From Leptidea sinapis (taxonomy: Eukaryota > Arthropoda > Insecta > Lepidoptera > Pieridae), in assembly GCF_905404315.1 (NCBI RefSeq), contig NC_066286.1, positions 8,625,501 to 8,689,500 of the forward strand: a DNA stretch of 64,000 nucleotides. The letters are read 5' to 3'. Below, piece after piece: positions 20,690 through 31,936 of the stretch. Both the position numbers and the translations under genes were made by a program. Within the stretch, counting starts at the first letter, position 1, and every line of letters begins with the position of its first letter. The notes below the pieces were generated by a model that was given only the letters and a program-made list of their open reading frames with translations, was not told the origin of the DNA and made no database searches.

Positions 20690-22993
20690 TCGTTGCTTCC
20701 GTAGTACTTAGCCACCCGATCGACACGTACGATTTTCGCGGGACTTCGAGGGGTACGCTGAAGCCTGAGAGTCACATCATTTATCCTTGTGATTACTTTG
20801 TATAGTCCCTCCCAACTTGGTTGGAGCTTCGGAGACTTCCCCTTTCGCCTTACAGGATTGTGTAATCAGGGTTCCCTCTTCAAAACTAGGAATATTAGCT
20901 CTTCGATCGTAGCGGGTCACCATCTTTTTCCGTAACTCATCCACATATTCTGTTACGCTTTTCGGAGTATCCGGTGGACAGCCTGAGAGCAAATCAGCTG
21001 GCAATTTCAATTCCCTTCCAAAATTTGCGTACGCAGGAGTCACCGTTGTCTTCTCGTGTATTGCGCTCCTATACGACATAAGAAACAGTGGAATGTACTC
21101 ATCTCAGTTATCCTGATGACTGTCCACTACTTTTGCCAGATGTTGCTCCAATGTTGAGTTAAACCTCTCCACCATCCCGTCCGACTGTGGATGATATGGC
21201 GTAGTTCTGGTCTTATGGATTCCCAAGATCTTGCAAACTTCTTGAAATACTTGTGACTCGAAGTTCCGCCCTTGGTCACTGTGCAACTCCAAAGGCACAC
21301 CGAATCTGCAGAAAACTTCATTCACCAGCTTCGTCGCAACGGTAACTGCTTCTTGATTCGGTAGAGCAAATTCTTCCGGCCACTTCGTGAAAATAATCCA
21401 TCACCACCATTATGTAACGGCTTCCAGCTTTGGTGACTGGAAACGGTCCGGCTATATCCAGAGCTACTCTGTCCCATGGAGCCCCAACATTATACAACTT
21501 CATAGCTCCTCTGCTCCGGGTCTGAGGTCTTTTGACAGCTGCACAACTCTTGCATTTACGGCACCAGTCTTCCACATCATCACGGCAATGCAACCAGTAA
21601 AATCGTTCTTTAATTTTTATGAGAGTTCTTCTTATTCCCAAATGTCCACCTGAAGAACCATCGTGATAAGCTCTCAGGATCTCGTTCACCTTCTCCCTGG
21701 GAACGACCAGTTGCAGATGGCAATCCTTTCCTTGCGGGGTTTCCCATTTCCGGCAGAGCAACCCGTCATGCAACACCAAACCATTCCATTGTGCCCAGAG
21801 ACTCTTGGTAGCCGTACCGTGTCTAGCCACTTCAGACCATTTTGGTTTAAATGATCCACTTGCTAGCCAATGTAAAAGTGGTTGAAGATCCTTATCATTT
21901 TCCTGAGCTCTCCTCATTGCATCGTTGCTCCAGTTCTCGTCGATCAAATCTGTTCTGATCAGCCGGGTCATAAAATTCTCATTCTCCTCCTGATGTTTGC
22001 ATTCCATTGGACAAGGTCTTCTAGATAACGCATCTGCATTTCCATGACTTTTTCCTCCTCGATGCTCGATTTCAAAGTCATACTCTTGAAGTTGCTCGAT
22101 CCATCTGGCCACTTGTCCTTCCGGATTCTTGAATTCTAGTAACCACTTCAAGGCGGCATGATCAGTCCTTACGAGGAATTTGCGACCCAATAAGTACTTT
22201 TTGAAATGTTGTAATGTCTTTACCACGGCCAGTATCTCCTTACGAGTTACACAGTAGTTTCTCTCCGGCTGCGATAAAGATTTGCTAAAGTTTGCAATTA
22301 CAACTTCTTGATCTCCTCTCTTCTGAGATAATAATCCACCAATTCCGGTGTTGCTAGCATCAGCATCCACTATGAATCTTCCCGTCAGTCGATGTAAGGG
22401 CTTAGCAACATCGGAAAACCCTTTCACAAAGCGTCGATAATTCTTATTATCGACGCTTTGTGAAAGGGTTTTGTGAGGGCATTTTTAGGACTATGCTCTT
22501 GCATGGTCCTAAAAATGCCCTCACATGTGTCTTTTCTGTCGGCGTCGGCCAGTCCCTGACAGCACTTATTTTGGCAGAATCCGTCGCAACGCCTTGCTCC
22601 GAGATAATGGTGAGGTGAATGCCCCAAGTAATTCACCTGACGTTGAAAGAAGGAACATTTCTTTGGACTCAACTTCAAGTTGGCACCCTGCAGTTTTGCG
22701 AAGACTTTTTCGAGCTTCTTAAGATGATCTTCAAAACTTCATCCCATAATGATTATGTCATCCAAGTAGACAAGGCAGGTTTCTCCCAACATACCTGCCA
22801 GCACATGCTCCATCAACTTTTTGAAAGTAGCTGGTGTGTTGCATAATCCGAAGGGCATTGTTTTGAACTGCCATAACCCTTTTCCGGTTGAAAAAGCCGC
22901 CACTTTTCAAATCCAGAGTAGAGAACCACGTCATGCCACAAAGTGAATCTAAGGTGTCATCGATTCTTGGCAATGGATAACTGTCTTTCTTAG
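20690..22993 (-). pseudogene. gypsy-2 pol fragment (RT, RNase H, integrase), broken
   Basis: The RT part (22993-22424) has PRIDDTLDSL, FSTLDLKSG, MPFGLCNTPATF and a VYLDD catalytic box near 22770, with frame changes and a templated inversion at 22415-22525. The long frame 22427-21318 holds RNase H (DADAS, RKEILAVV, RTDHAALKWL) and the integrase zinc-binding H..H..C..C region, then core D (VALDIAG). A one-base loss near 21390 shifts to 21325-21104 (core D in HSDQGRNF, E in MVERFN). An in-frame TGA at about 21104 stands where tryptophan is expected, and 21079-20777 continues to the C-terminus. Catalytic acids are kept, but at least four lesions kill the gene. Confidence 0.85.
22415..22525. repeat. 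Two abutting perfect hairpins in gypsy-2 pol
   Basis: Arms 22415-22440 and 22447-22472 are a 26-bp perfect inverted repeat with a 6-nt spacer. Arms 22472-22491 and 22506-22525 are a 20-bp perfect inverted repeat with a 14-nt spacer. The two hairpins share an edge base. They sit where pol should run uninterrupted from the FLGL word to YRRFVKGF, so the central segment is a reverse-complement copy of its own flank. Confidence 0.9.
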
Positions 22994-22996
22994 TTC

Positions 22997-24318
22997 AACA
23001 CATCTTGTTTATGCCTCGTGTAGAGGCGACACACGTGTCGAATTCTTTTAATACATATATGGCTGAATTAACACTAAAGAAAAACTCAAATCATTTTGAT
23101 AATTATGGATTTCCGCAAAGTAAGTTAAGTTTTTTTTTAAATAAAAAAAATTACAGTTATTTATTACTCTGATAAACAAGAGGTGTCTTTACTTTGGCAT
23201 TAAGTACCCCGCTTAATGAACGAATACGATTCTTGATTTTATGATGACTTTACATAACGTTATATATGGTATGATTGGAAATTGTAACGTGATTGGGCAG
23301 TAATTCTTGTAATTCAAATATCTAAGCTCTACACTAAAGCTTCCTTCCACAATTTAGGGGCTAGAACTCTCAGTCTACTAAGAACTGATAAAGATTAGTA
23401 ATGAATAATAATATAATAATAAGAATATTGACACACTTTTTACACAAATATTGCTCCAAATTAGGCATATATAGCCTGTGTTATGGGTTGCAAGACAACA
23501 ATATATTTAATACAATATACTTACTTAAACATACATAAATACATATAAATATCCATGACTCGGGAACAAACATCCATATTCATCATATAAATGCTTGGAC
23601 CTACCGGGATTCGAACCCGGGACCTCTAGCTTAGTAGGTAGGATCGCTAACCACTCGGTTATACAGGTCGTCGGCTATACTATAAAGGATATACAGTATG
23701 TGTATTTAAGAATATCATAAAACATCGACAACAGTCAAATATTAACCCCTTCACTTCTAATAAGTCGGCATTGAAAGGATAAGAATGGATTTTACTATGC
23801 CACGGCAACACGAATTGTATTAACTGACCGGTGGTGTCATCTAAGGAAAATAATATAACCACTGAATCTTAAATGTTTTAACTAACTTGTTGCTTTTTAT
23901 ATGTTCGTGTTTTGATTATATTAAGCATTTCATACCTAGTTGCTGTAAACACTGAAATAAAATTTAAATTTAAAACGTTAAATGATTTGAGAACTATTTA
24001 ATGTATAAGAGCTAAGTAAAGAAATTTGTTATATATAAATTTGTTATTTACAAGATGTCGGAATTTATTTCTTACGATTACTACTCTATCAATGATTTTA
24101 AGAGCACTTATTTTTACACATACCTAGGTTAGAGTACATCTTATCAATTTTTTTTAATTGTTTTACGATAACAAATTAAATGCAGATATATTAGCGGGGA
24201 AAACACAGTCATTTTATATATTACAGCCTTTGCATTACTAACATTATCTAACTACATACCAGATTACGTCAAGATCGTGCTGGTCGTTCTTAGATTATAA
24301 TAGAATTGGTTTAAGTCA
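22997..24318 (+). repeat. Duplicated block C (copy 1), SINE-interrupted
   Basis: Collinear with about 30798-31912 and very similar over long stretches (for example 24010-24160 against 31560-31710). It starts with a mutated copy of the hammerhead-like motif (23004-23039; the core CTGAGGA is CTTGTTT and GAAA is GACA). A SINE-C copy at 23428-23672 is absent from the other copy. Confidence 0.85.
23428..23672 (-). repeat. SINE-C copy 1, tRNA-derived
   Basis: On the - strand it begins with a tRNA-like head: an acceptor-like GACCTG, A box ATAACCGAGTGGTTA, and a T-arm CCGGGTTCGAATCCCGG whose 5-bp stem is intact. A body with AACCCATAACACAGGC follows, and the end is GTGTAAAAAGTGTGTCAA. Acceptor bases pair with the TAGGTC after the T-arm. 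The anticodon arm is not convincing, so it is a SINE head, not a tRNA gene. Confidence 0.8.
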
Positions 24319-24429
24319 TGAAACGTTTTTTTACCACAAATTTTTATAACATAAATCAATTCAGGTCCACAGAAAAGTTCAGGTCCCCAACAAAGTACTT
24401 GATAGTGAACTTCGACTCCCAGCTCACTT

Positions 24430-24885
24430 TCAATCAATTTCAATTTCAATTTATTGCAATTCCATAAATATAGTCCTTAAATATAACATTTGGAGTTAAT
24501 ACTGTAATTATTATACAAGGCAGTATATTATGGATACCCAGTTTGGGTGTCGCAGTTTCGTCTGAACAGCAGACCGTAGTAGGGAGACCCATATTTTAAT
24601 TTATTTTAGTTCCGCTCGTTTAAAAAACATTTACAGTGTTTTAATAAATTCATTTTCATCATTTATACTTCGAATTTTGTTTGGCAGATTATTATATATT
24701 TTTATAGACATTACATAAGGACTCGATGTATGTAGTACTAAATTTGATTTTGGGAGGTTTAATTTATTTATATATCTTTCGGGATATCGACGGTGCTTAT
24801 TTTCTTTCTTTGTGTAATTGTGTAGATTATTTTTAACAAATTTGCATATTTCGAAGATATATATCCTCACGTTCAGAGGGTGACT
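24430..24885 (-). pseudogene. CR1-like LINE 3' end
   Basis: The - strand frame 24870-24631 resembles the extreme C-terminus of a CR1/jockey-superfamily reverse-transcriptase protein: FEICKFVKNNL, NLPKSNLVLHTSSPYVM, and IKIYNNLPNKIRS followed by an FI-x-x-L end. The 3' UTR leads to a tail of TTGAAA-type units (24430-24460 on the + strand reads as repeated TTTCAA), typical of CR1-like tails. It is strongly 5'-truncated with no catalytic motif. Exact clade is uncertain. Confidence 0.6.
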
Positions 24886-25693
24886 GATACCGCCCGCTTC
24901 TACCTGAGCCGCCTTAACAGTATGTTAAGTAGACACGGTAGAATGTCTACCTAGAAACAAACGAACTCTCTTCAAGGTTTGCATTCGACCGGTAATGATC
25001 AACGCCGCTCCAGCCACTTGATCTCTCACTTGATCACTTGATCAACTTTAAACGGTCCAATCCATTTCCTGTCGTAAGGCTTTAAACACTCACTGGTGTG
25101 TCAGGAACGCAGATCTTCACAGGGAATTAGCTCCCATCCAAAAACACATTTAATACTTGTCTGAAATTTTCTTCAAGTCCTGAGATAATAACCCCAATCC
25201 CCTGATTAAACCGACAGCGGATTTACCACCCCAACTTCCCGTTACCCAATCCGGAGGTCCCGAACGCCTTCACCGAAGCCCCTGATAAACTCTCGTCTGA
25301 CTTGGATCGCCTCTTGGCATCCGGGGATAATCAGACGCATTTAGGCTTACCTCTAATTTGTGATCATCCTTCTTATGTCACTAGTCTTAATTTGATAGCA
25401 CCTTCTGTGCGGCGGTGACGCTTGCGCCTCTCTCTCTCCCTAAGAGAAGGTCGCCTCCATTGAAGGCTTAGAGGGCACTTGCCCAAAGCTAACCTCAAGT
25501 GGTGTTTAGTGGGTAAGCAATTAGGTTTCACGTGAGTCCCACGTAAACACGCAGCTGTCATGAGCATTCACCATCTCCCTCCCTCCATCCCAGAGGGTAG
25601 TCCTTCCCTTTGTCTGGGCGGAAAAAAAACCAAAACAAAATGAAATCACAAGTAAAGAGAAAGATAAATTACTGTATTCAAGATTAATACATA
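24886..25693. other. Unrecognised GC-richer block
   Basis: Denser in C and G than its surroundings, with no long open frame and no domain that I can name. It ends in an A-rich stretch at 25620-25645 after TTCCCTTTGTCTGGGCGG, suggesting a LINE 3' UTR and tail on the + strand. The coding part is not identifiable. Confidence 0.4.
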
Positions 25694-26713
25694 GGTAACA
25701 CTGAAAATGTTTAGAAAATGAAAAACGGCTCAATGTAGAAAGTTGCCAATACTTTTATTGTTTTTCGAAGTAATCTCCGTTCTTCTCTACACATCGTCAC
25801 ATCCAATGGAACCACTGAGAAAAGCAGTGGGCTCATTCTTTCTTAGGGGTCTCTTCTATGGCATTTTCGAACCCTTTCACCGCATCTTCAGGGCTTGTAA
25901 AGCGAATACCTCGAATTTTATCTTTAGTTCTTGGTAATAAATAAAAGTCGCATGGCGCCAGGTCAGGACTGTAAGGCGGATGACGTTATCTCGACACCTG
26001 CCATAGTTAAATTTTCAACATTCCGTTTTCGGAGTGCGCTGAAGCATTGTCGTGGTGAAGGAGGATCCTGCTGCGAGGGCGCTACTGTCGAAATTTTTCC
26101 AAGACAACAGGCAAACAGCGATTGACATACCAGTCTGCAGTAACTGTCCTTCCATCTTCTAGCACAACTGTCGCGAAATGACCTTTCCGACCAAAGAATA
26201 AGGCAATCATCTGTTTTCCTTGACTTCTTCCTTTCTTTACCTAAGTTGGCTGGTCCTCGAAAGGAAACACCCACTGAGCTGATTGTCTTTTGGTTTCGGA
26301 TTCGTAGCAATATCCAGCTTTCATCGCCTGTGACGATGTCAAATACAGCATTTGAATCACCGCCGTTGAACTTATCTAATATTTGGCAACACCAGTCAAT
26401 GCGAAGGTGTTTCGGGTCGTCGGTTAAAGTATGGGGAATCCATTTGGTACAAAGTTCCTGACGCCTAAATGTTCGTGTAATATTTTTTGAATTTGACTCA
26501 TACCAATGCCTAGGCTTGCCCGTATCTGCTAATAGGTCACTCTCTTATCTTCCCCTATCATGCCTCGCACAGCTCTGATGTTATCTTCAGTATTCGCTGT
26601 TAAAGGACGTCCCTCACGCAGATCATCATTGATATTGCTACGTCCACAGCGAAAGTCATAATAAATCATTGACCGAAAAATTTTCTCGCGTTAGGTTCAT
26701 TTTCATGTGTACC
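25694..26713 (-). pseudogene. mariner-1 transposon with broken transposase
   Basis: A mariner-family DNA transposon. Candidate terminal inverted repeats are GGTAACACTGAAAATG (25694-25709) and its imperfect partner CATTTTCATGTGTACC (26698-26713), with TA beside the low end. Transposase pieces read on the - strand include DFRCGRS, SLGIGMSQIQKILHEHLGV, the first catalytic Asp in TGDES (other frame, about 26310), ALFFGRKGHFATVVLEDG, the second Asp in HHDNASAH (about 26050) and the third in SPDLAPCDF (about 25970), consistent with D,D34D spacing, and the EYFEKQ-type C-terminus near 25760. Many frameshifts and stops mean no active enzyme. A jockey-A tail abuts its high end. Confidence 0.8.
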
Positions 26714-26717
26714 AAGA

Positions 26718-27275
26718 GTTTTTTTTATGGAATAGGAGGACAAACGAGCGTACGGGTCATCTGTTGTTAAGTGATCACCGCCGCGCACAATCTCTTGCAA
26801 CACCAGAGGAATCACAGGTGCGTTGACGGCCTTTAAGGAAGTTAAACAGCTCTTCGGAACACTCCCCGTGATAAATGCGGTAGAAGACACACAATGTAGT
26901 AACGTATCTACGCAACGCCAAGTGATCCAGCCGTTCACAGAGCACTGGGTCCCCGACAATTCGAGCTGCTCTGCGTTGCACGTGGTCAAATGGATCGAAC
27001 TGATACTGGGGTGCGCCAGACCAGAGATGACAGCAATACTCCATGTGTGGCCGGACCTGCGCTTTGTACAGCGCTAGAATGTGGGCCGGCTTGAAGTATT
27101 GCCGTCCTCTATTAATGACGTCCAGTTTTTTTGAAGCCAATTTGGCTTTGCCCTCCAGATGGCCACGAAATTGGCAATCGCTCGAGATTTCGAGACCCAG
27201 TATTCCAATACTAGGCGAGGCTTTAAGGGAAGTGTTGTCGAAGAGCGGCTATACGACAAATTCAAAAAAGTTTTC
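26718..27275 (-). pseudogene. jockey-A LINE, 3' fragment
   Basis: Poly-T at 26718-26727 (the A tail on the - strand), then the 3' UTR and the C-terminal half of the reverse-transcriptase ORF: ASKKLDVI, YKAQVRPHMEYCCHLWSGAP, VQRRAARIVGDPVLCERLDHL and IYHGECSEELF. An internal deletion of about 160 bp joins ELFN directly to FLKGRQR, removing the LDVWRSS region. The 5' edge is near 27275. Just beyond (27290-27410), a different reverse-transcriptase remnant may be present but is too decayed to call. No catalytic motif remains. Confidence 0.8.
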
Positions 27276-27611
27276 ATTAGCAATGTTTCTAACTGGCCAG
27301 TTCTAAAAACTTTCAGTGTCATCCACATATAACACATATGATTAAGCGTTTGTATCCATAATATGTTTATAGCAAATCTAATTTTCAACTTTTTCTTCAA
27401 ATTATGAATCACAAATAGTTCTTCAAACAGGATTTTTTTTTAATTATTCAGTATACCTGTAGTTGTTATATAATTAGATCGTCGATCTTTCTGTCGTTAA
27501 AATAATAATATTTGTTACATGAAGTCTACTATTTAAGTTTGCCATATAACGACTATCGAATGATATTATAGAATTAACTTAATAAGTCTTACTACTATGG
27601 TTCGTCATGCT

Positions 27612-28185
27612 CACTGAATGGCATTGCTTGCGGCGGCGTCATGTGCCGGGGCCATCTCTCTCCCCCAAATATGTGCGTGGGGAACAAATCTATGCGTAAA
27701 CTCGTGAACGGGTGCTACTTGTGGTGCCAGGCGACCTGTTATAGTTACTAGATCATTGTATTTGTTAGATGCAATTAATAATTGCGACAGTAATCAAGAC
27801 CATCATGTTCAGGATACATCCTTTTAAAAACGATGAATTCAATCTGCTTGCTTAGCTTCAAAAGGTTGATGCCTCCAATATACGATAATATTTATACAGT
27901 TAATTACTTTTTATGAACTAGTTTATATTATTTAAACACGACTGTGCAGCATCTAACAAACTAATTTTTTATGTATATTACAGCTATTGTTAATTACTCT
28001 ATTTAATTGAAAAGAGTGGCGGTTGAGTGTCTTATAATTGTTCTTCTCACTTGCCCAACCATGTATTTACGAACAAATTATGGTAAATTCAGTAATTTAA
28101 AAGTAATGTTTGTAGTGACGATTCAAAAGCGCTTAGCTTAAGCCGAATTGAATAAAGTTTATCTGACTTTGACTTTAGTCAATTA
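27612..28185 (+). repeat. CR1-like 3' UTR with (GACTTT)n tail
   Basis: Non-coding. Landmarks are CGTGAACGGGTGCTACTTGT, CAGTAATCAAGACCATCATG, CCAATATACGATAAT and TTGAATAAAGTTTATCTGAC, then GACTTT units at 28165-28180. The same series is seen at 36880-36360 on the other strand and its last part at 54535-54712. Hexamer tails of this sort are typical of CR1-group LINEs. Confidence 0.6.
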
Positions 28186-28568
28186 TTACCGATCTTAAAA
28201 TATAATCATTACAAACATCACAAATTTCATAAGTGTATTTCCGTGTCTCCAGTACCTACCCTATACACTTCACACACACAAACACTTCAGTCATTCGCCA
28301 AACTTTAACAATAGCTGTTGAAAGCTGGTAGATTTTCAAAGTTACTTTGCTGGTTTATGATTGCTTTAGGATGTTAGAGGAAGTTACAATTTCCAACTTT
28401 GAGTTAGAAATGTTACTTGGATAGACAAACGTACATATTGTCAAACATAATTTGAATATAGGTATAAAAAGCTTAACTACAGTGAGTAGTTTAGTGCGCA
28501 CTCGTAGATGTAAATTTAACTGAAATGCAAGCATTTGTGTGTCTTTAGGCACATTTATCTTTATTGGG
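28186..28568. other. Unassigned AT-rich DNA
   Basis: No gene or repeat boundary recognised. Confidence 0.4.
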
Positions 28569-28824
28569 GTAGTCTTCCGAAAAGCTGTTTGACTTGATTA
28601 TTGCCTCCAGTTTCCATCTTCCACCACACGCGACATATTATGCTATCAATAGAGATGGTGGATCTGGATATGTGGTATTCCTCCACGGTGCGGTTTTCAA
28701 GAAACTTTCTTCCACGTACAACCAAGCTGTGCTATGAGCTTTCTTGTGCGGTGCTTCCGGGATGACACGACATGGGTACCCTTAAAAAAAGCACCTACAC
28801 ATTTCTAAAAGGCCGGTGTTGGAC
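28569..28824 (+). pseudogene. jockey-A LINE, decayed 3' fragment
   Basis: Reads GKLFDL, then the region equivalent to HHLDVW, VRFSRNFLPRTTKLC and CAVLPG, ending at KGR near 28823. It is truncated at both ends, lacks the usual 3' UTR and tail, and has several substitutions (KLWNEL is KLCYEL). Another reverse-transcriptase remnant starts directly after it. Confidence 0.65.
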
Positions 28825-28829
28825 GAGAA

Positions 28830-28962
28830 AAATAGTTTTATGTTATATATACTATGGTATATTGCTATGGGGCAGTGCAGCCTTTATAATACCATTTATG
28901 AACTGCAGAACAGGGCTGTTCGCGCCATTAAGAGAAAAATTTGATATTCTTGGTAATGTATA
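28830..28962 (+). pseudogene. LINE reverse-transcriptase remnant (different family)
   Basis: The frame has YYGILLWGSAA and a PLREKFDILG end, a pattern seen in the C-terminal part of CR1/R1-group insect reverse-transcriptase proteins. It is about 45 codons only and boundaries are unclear. Confidence 0.5.
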
Positions 28963-29005
28963 GACACAATAAAATTTAAAAATTTAGAAATGGGTAGTGG
29001 TGGTT
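28963..29005 (+). repeat. Direct repeat flanking the A-B-C copy (left)
   Basis: Contains GACACAATA and the word AATTTAGAAATGGGTAGTGG plus TGGTT (28981-29005). The same series occurs at 31937-31975, immediately outside the other end of the duplicated block, with a small indel between the two words. Confidence 0.85.
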
Positions 29006-31912
29006 AACTATGTTTTTACTTATTAATTTACATTTTTTTGACTTGACTCGTGTGCATTTAGTAATTGACATTTGAGTATTTTTGTGTTTTGCATTAATTG
29101 TAATTGAAATGATTTTTTAATTTAATTGAAAAAAAGAACTTGTAATACGATTCTGTTTTGAAAAAGAAGAATCTTCTCTAAGGAAATCTGCCTTCCGGAT
29201 GAGCTGTATGAAAAGTTACATATTTCAAGTGAAATGCAATTTACCTACGAAACATAATATTTTTTTCCGATTGATTACAGAATTACATGACAGGGAGATT
29301 TTACACTTGGAGTAACTTTACATTGCGTTTAATAATAAGATAGATTGGGTTTAAGTTTAGTTATAGTCAACCTTATCAATTTAATAGGGTATACCTTATT
29401 TTGGCCTTACGATGGGTTTTTGTGTAAAATATCAATAAAATTGAATGTATAGTTCCATTAATTTTTGGGCCTATGTCGCATAATGTATTAAAAACCTTAT
29501 ACTTGAAGCTTCTTGCTTCTTCGACCGTGAATCATTGCTTTTTCTTTTATTTTAGGATGCACGTTTTCAAGAGTTGTGATGTCTTTATATTGTATAAAAA
29601 GAAATTGGTAATTCATGGTACAAAAAATAATATTAAAGAAGTATAATAATGCTAAAATAGTATATTATGCAACCGTTGTACAAACACGGTCAAAAAACAC
29701 GAGTACGGAAATCTCAATAAATGACGCCACGAGCGTTTTTTGACCTAGTTATACAACGTGTCGCATATAATATTTTATCTACGACTAGGTAATTTAAAAA
29801 AAATAAACAAAAATTTATTACAAAAGTGTTCGAACTGCCACTTAAACGGGCGGGAAATGAATCTTGTATGTGAGTGGATTCATTTTTCTTTCAAGAAATG
29901 GCAAAGGAAAATTTAATTTTACAAAATATATCTTGGCAAATTAAAATAACAAGTTTCTATTTTAAGTTGACAATAAAAAAATTAAGTCTAATGATTTAAA
30001 CATGAAAATATTATGTATTTAATATAGTATGTACTACATATTATTATCTAATATTTCTTCCATACCTAACCTCGATTTAGTTGTCCGTGGCACCAAAACA
30101 ACTGTGCTATATACCTATTTCAATTTAAAATTTCTTTATTGGTACCAAAAGTTATATTACAAAATATAATTGGTTAGGACCTTCTTTTAGGTGACAAAAC
30201 CTGTGTCAGTAGATCCTGCTCTTCCATATATATAATCACTAGGTACCTACTTACACTAATAAGATGTGGGTGTGTGTGTATGTGTGCGTTTGTGTGAGTA
30301 AGTGTGTATGTGAATGTGTATTGTGTTCTCTAGTTTATTGTGTAATAAGTTTTATAAATAAATTGAGAATAAAGTTCTCAAGAATTTATTATGACTGCCT
30401 ATATATAGACTTTTTCAAAGACTCCATGAAGTATGTACTTATAATACTGATCGTGGCTGCATAAATGGCAGATTTTTATTTGACTTTTGTAGAGGAGCAG
30501 AAAAATCTATTATCATAATGATTAGACTACAACATGAACATAGACTGCAGTCAATGAATATAAAATTATGTATAAAGTCACGTTATCTTCAATTGAATGT
30601 GTAATGAAGTCTGGATCCAACTCCTGTTCAATATTCAATGCTTGTACAGGTCTTTGTATGTTCACGTTGTAGGGTTGTTTTAAATTATCGATAAGTTGAA
30701 TTTTATTAAAAGGTTACAAATTAGATAATTTTTAACGTGTACAGTAATTATCAAAATGAGACAGAGACTCGAAGTCTCGTGCAAGATTTTGGCGAGACAA
30801 CACATCCTGAGGATGCCTCGTGTAGTGGCGAAACACGTGTCGAATTGTTTTAAGACATATATTGGCGGAATTAACACTAACGAAAAACTCAAATCATTTT
30901 GATAATTATGGATTTCCGCAAAGTAAGGAAGTTTTTTTTTAAATAAAAAAAATGTACAGTTATTTATTACTCTGATAAACAAGATGTGTCTTTACTTTGG
31001 CATTAAGTATCCCGTTTAATGAACGGATATGATTCTTGATTTTTTGATGGCTTTACAAAACGTTATAAATGCTTCGATTGGAAAATGTAACATGATCGCC
31101 CAGTAATTGTTGTAATTCCTATGTCTAAGCTTCAGAGCTTCCTTCCACAATTTAGGGACTACAACTCTCAGTCTACTAAGAACTGATTAAGAATGGAATT
31201 TTTAAGAATATCATAAAACATTGACAACAGTCAAATGTTAACCCCTTCCCTTCTAATAAGTCGGCATTGAAAGGAATAGAATGGATTTTACTATGCCACG
31301 GCAACACGAATTGTATTAACTGACCGGTGGTGTCATCTAAGGAAAATAATATAACCAATGAATCTTAAATGTTTTAACTAACTTGTTGCTTTCTGTATGT
31401 TCGTGTTTTGATTTTATTAAGCATTTCATACCTAGTTGCTGCAAACACTGAAATAAAATTTTAAAATTTAAAATGTTATAAGATTTGTTTTGTACAATTA
31501 AACTATTATTTAATAGCCTGAGGGCGGTCGCTCAATTTAAAATGTAATATGATTTTAGAACTATTTAATGTATAAGAGCTAAGTAAAGAAATTTGTTATA
31601 TATAAATTTGTTATTTACAAGATGTCGGAATTTATTTCTTACGATTACTACTCTATCAATGATTTTAAGAGCACTTATTTTTACACATACCTAGGTTAGA
31701 GTACATCTTATCAATTTTTTTAAATTGTTTTACGATAACAATATAAATGTAGACATATGAGCGGGGAAAACATAGTCATTTTATATATTACAGCCTTTGC
31801 ATTACTAACATTATCTAACCACATACCAGATTTCGTCAAGATCGTGCTGGTCGTTCTTAGATTATAATAGAATTGGTTTAAGTCATGAAACGTTTTTTTG
31901 TCACAAATCTTT
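29006..31912 (+). repeat. Duplicated blocks A-B-C, uninterrupted copy (copy 2)
   Basis: About 2.9 kb of non-coding DNA collinear with three pieces at 10005-10392, 19440-20122 and 22997-24318. It lacks the jockey, gypsy and SINE insertions of the other copy. It contains its own extra 80 bp near 31470-31555. No protein is encoded. Whether it is a segmental duplication or one large non-autonomous element cannot be decided from this window. Confidence 0.85.
30799..30849 (+). ncRNA. Candidate minimal hammerhead ribozyme (HHR-1, copy b)
   Basis: Core CTGAGGA at 30807-30813, one extra T, stem II GCCTC/GTGGC (one mismatch) around loop GTGTA, GAAA at 30830-30833, and the palindrome ACACGTGT containing the short stem III, ending in the GTC triplet 30839-30841. 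Stem I bases before the core and after GTC pair as TC/GA, then AACA/TGTT, around a 2x2 internal loop. The extra base before stem II and the stem II mismatch are weaknesses. Confidence 0.45.
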
Positions 31913-31936
31913 TTTTAACTATTTTCTAATGTATGG

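Larger units (their letters stand above)
20123..22995 (-). mobile_element. gypsy-2: Ty3/gypsy element, 5'-truncated
   Basis: Read on the - strand: RT, RNase H, integrase, polypurine tract, 3' LTR. There is no env-like gene. The copy starts inside the RT domain at about 22995, where block C begins, so the 5' LTR, gag and protease are missing. It is distinct from gypsy-1 in sequence and LTR. The LTR edge at 20123 is sharp against block B. It interrupts the A-B-C collinearity that is seen uninterrupted at 29.0-31.9 kb. Confidence 0.85.

Noticed and set aside
22415..22525. A microRNA precursor or rho-independent-type terminator
   Set aside because: The hairpins are perfect and sit inside pol where a templated inversion explains them; bacterial-style terminators are not expected in this genome.
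23590..23672. A tRNA gene on the - strand
   Set aside because: The T-arm and acceptor partly pair, but the anticodon arm does not fold, and the sequence continues into a SINE body found again at 54923-55188.
30264..30330. TG-rich stretch as a functional Z-DNA or telomeric repeat
   Set aside because: It is an imperfect microsatellite; there is no TTAGG array anywhere in the window.
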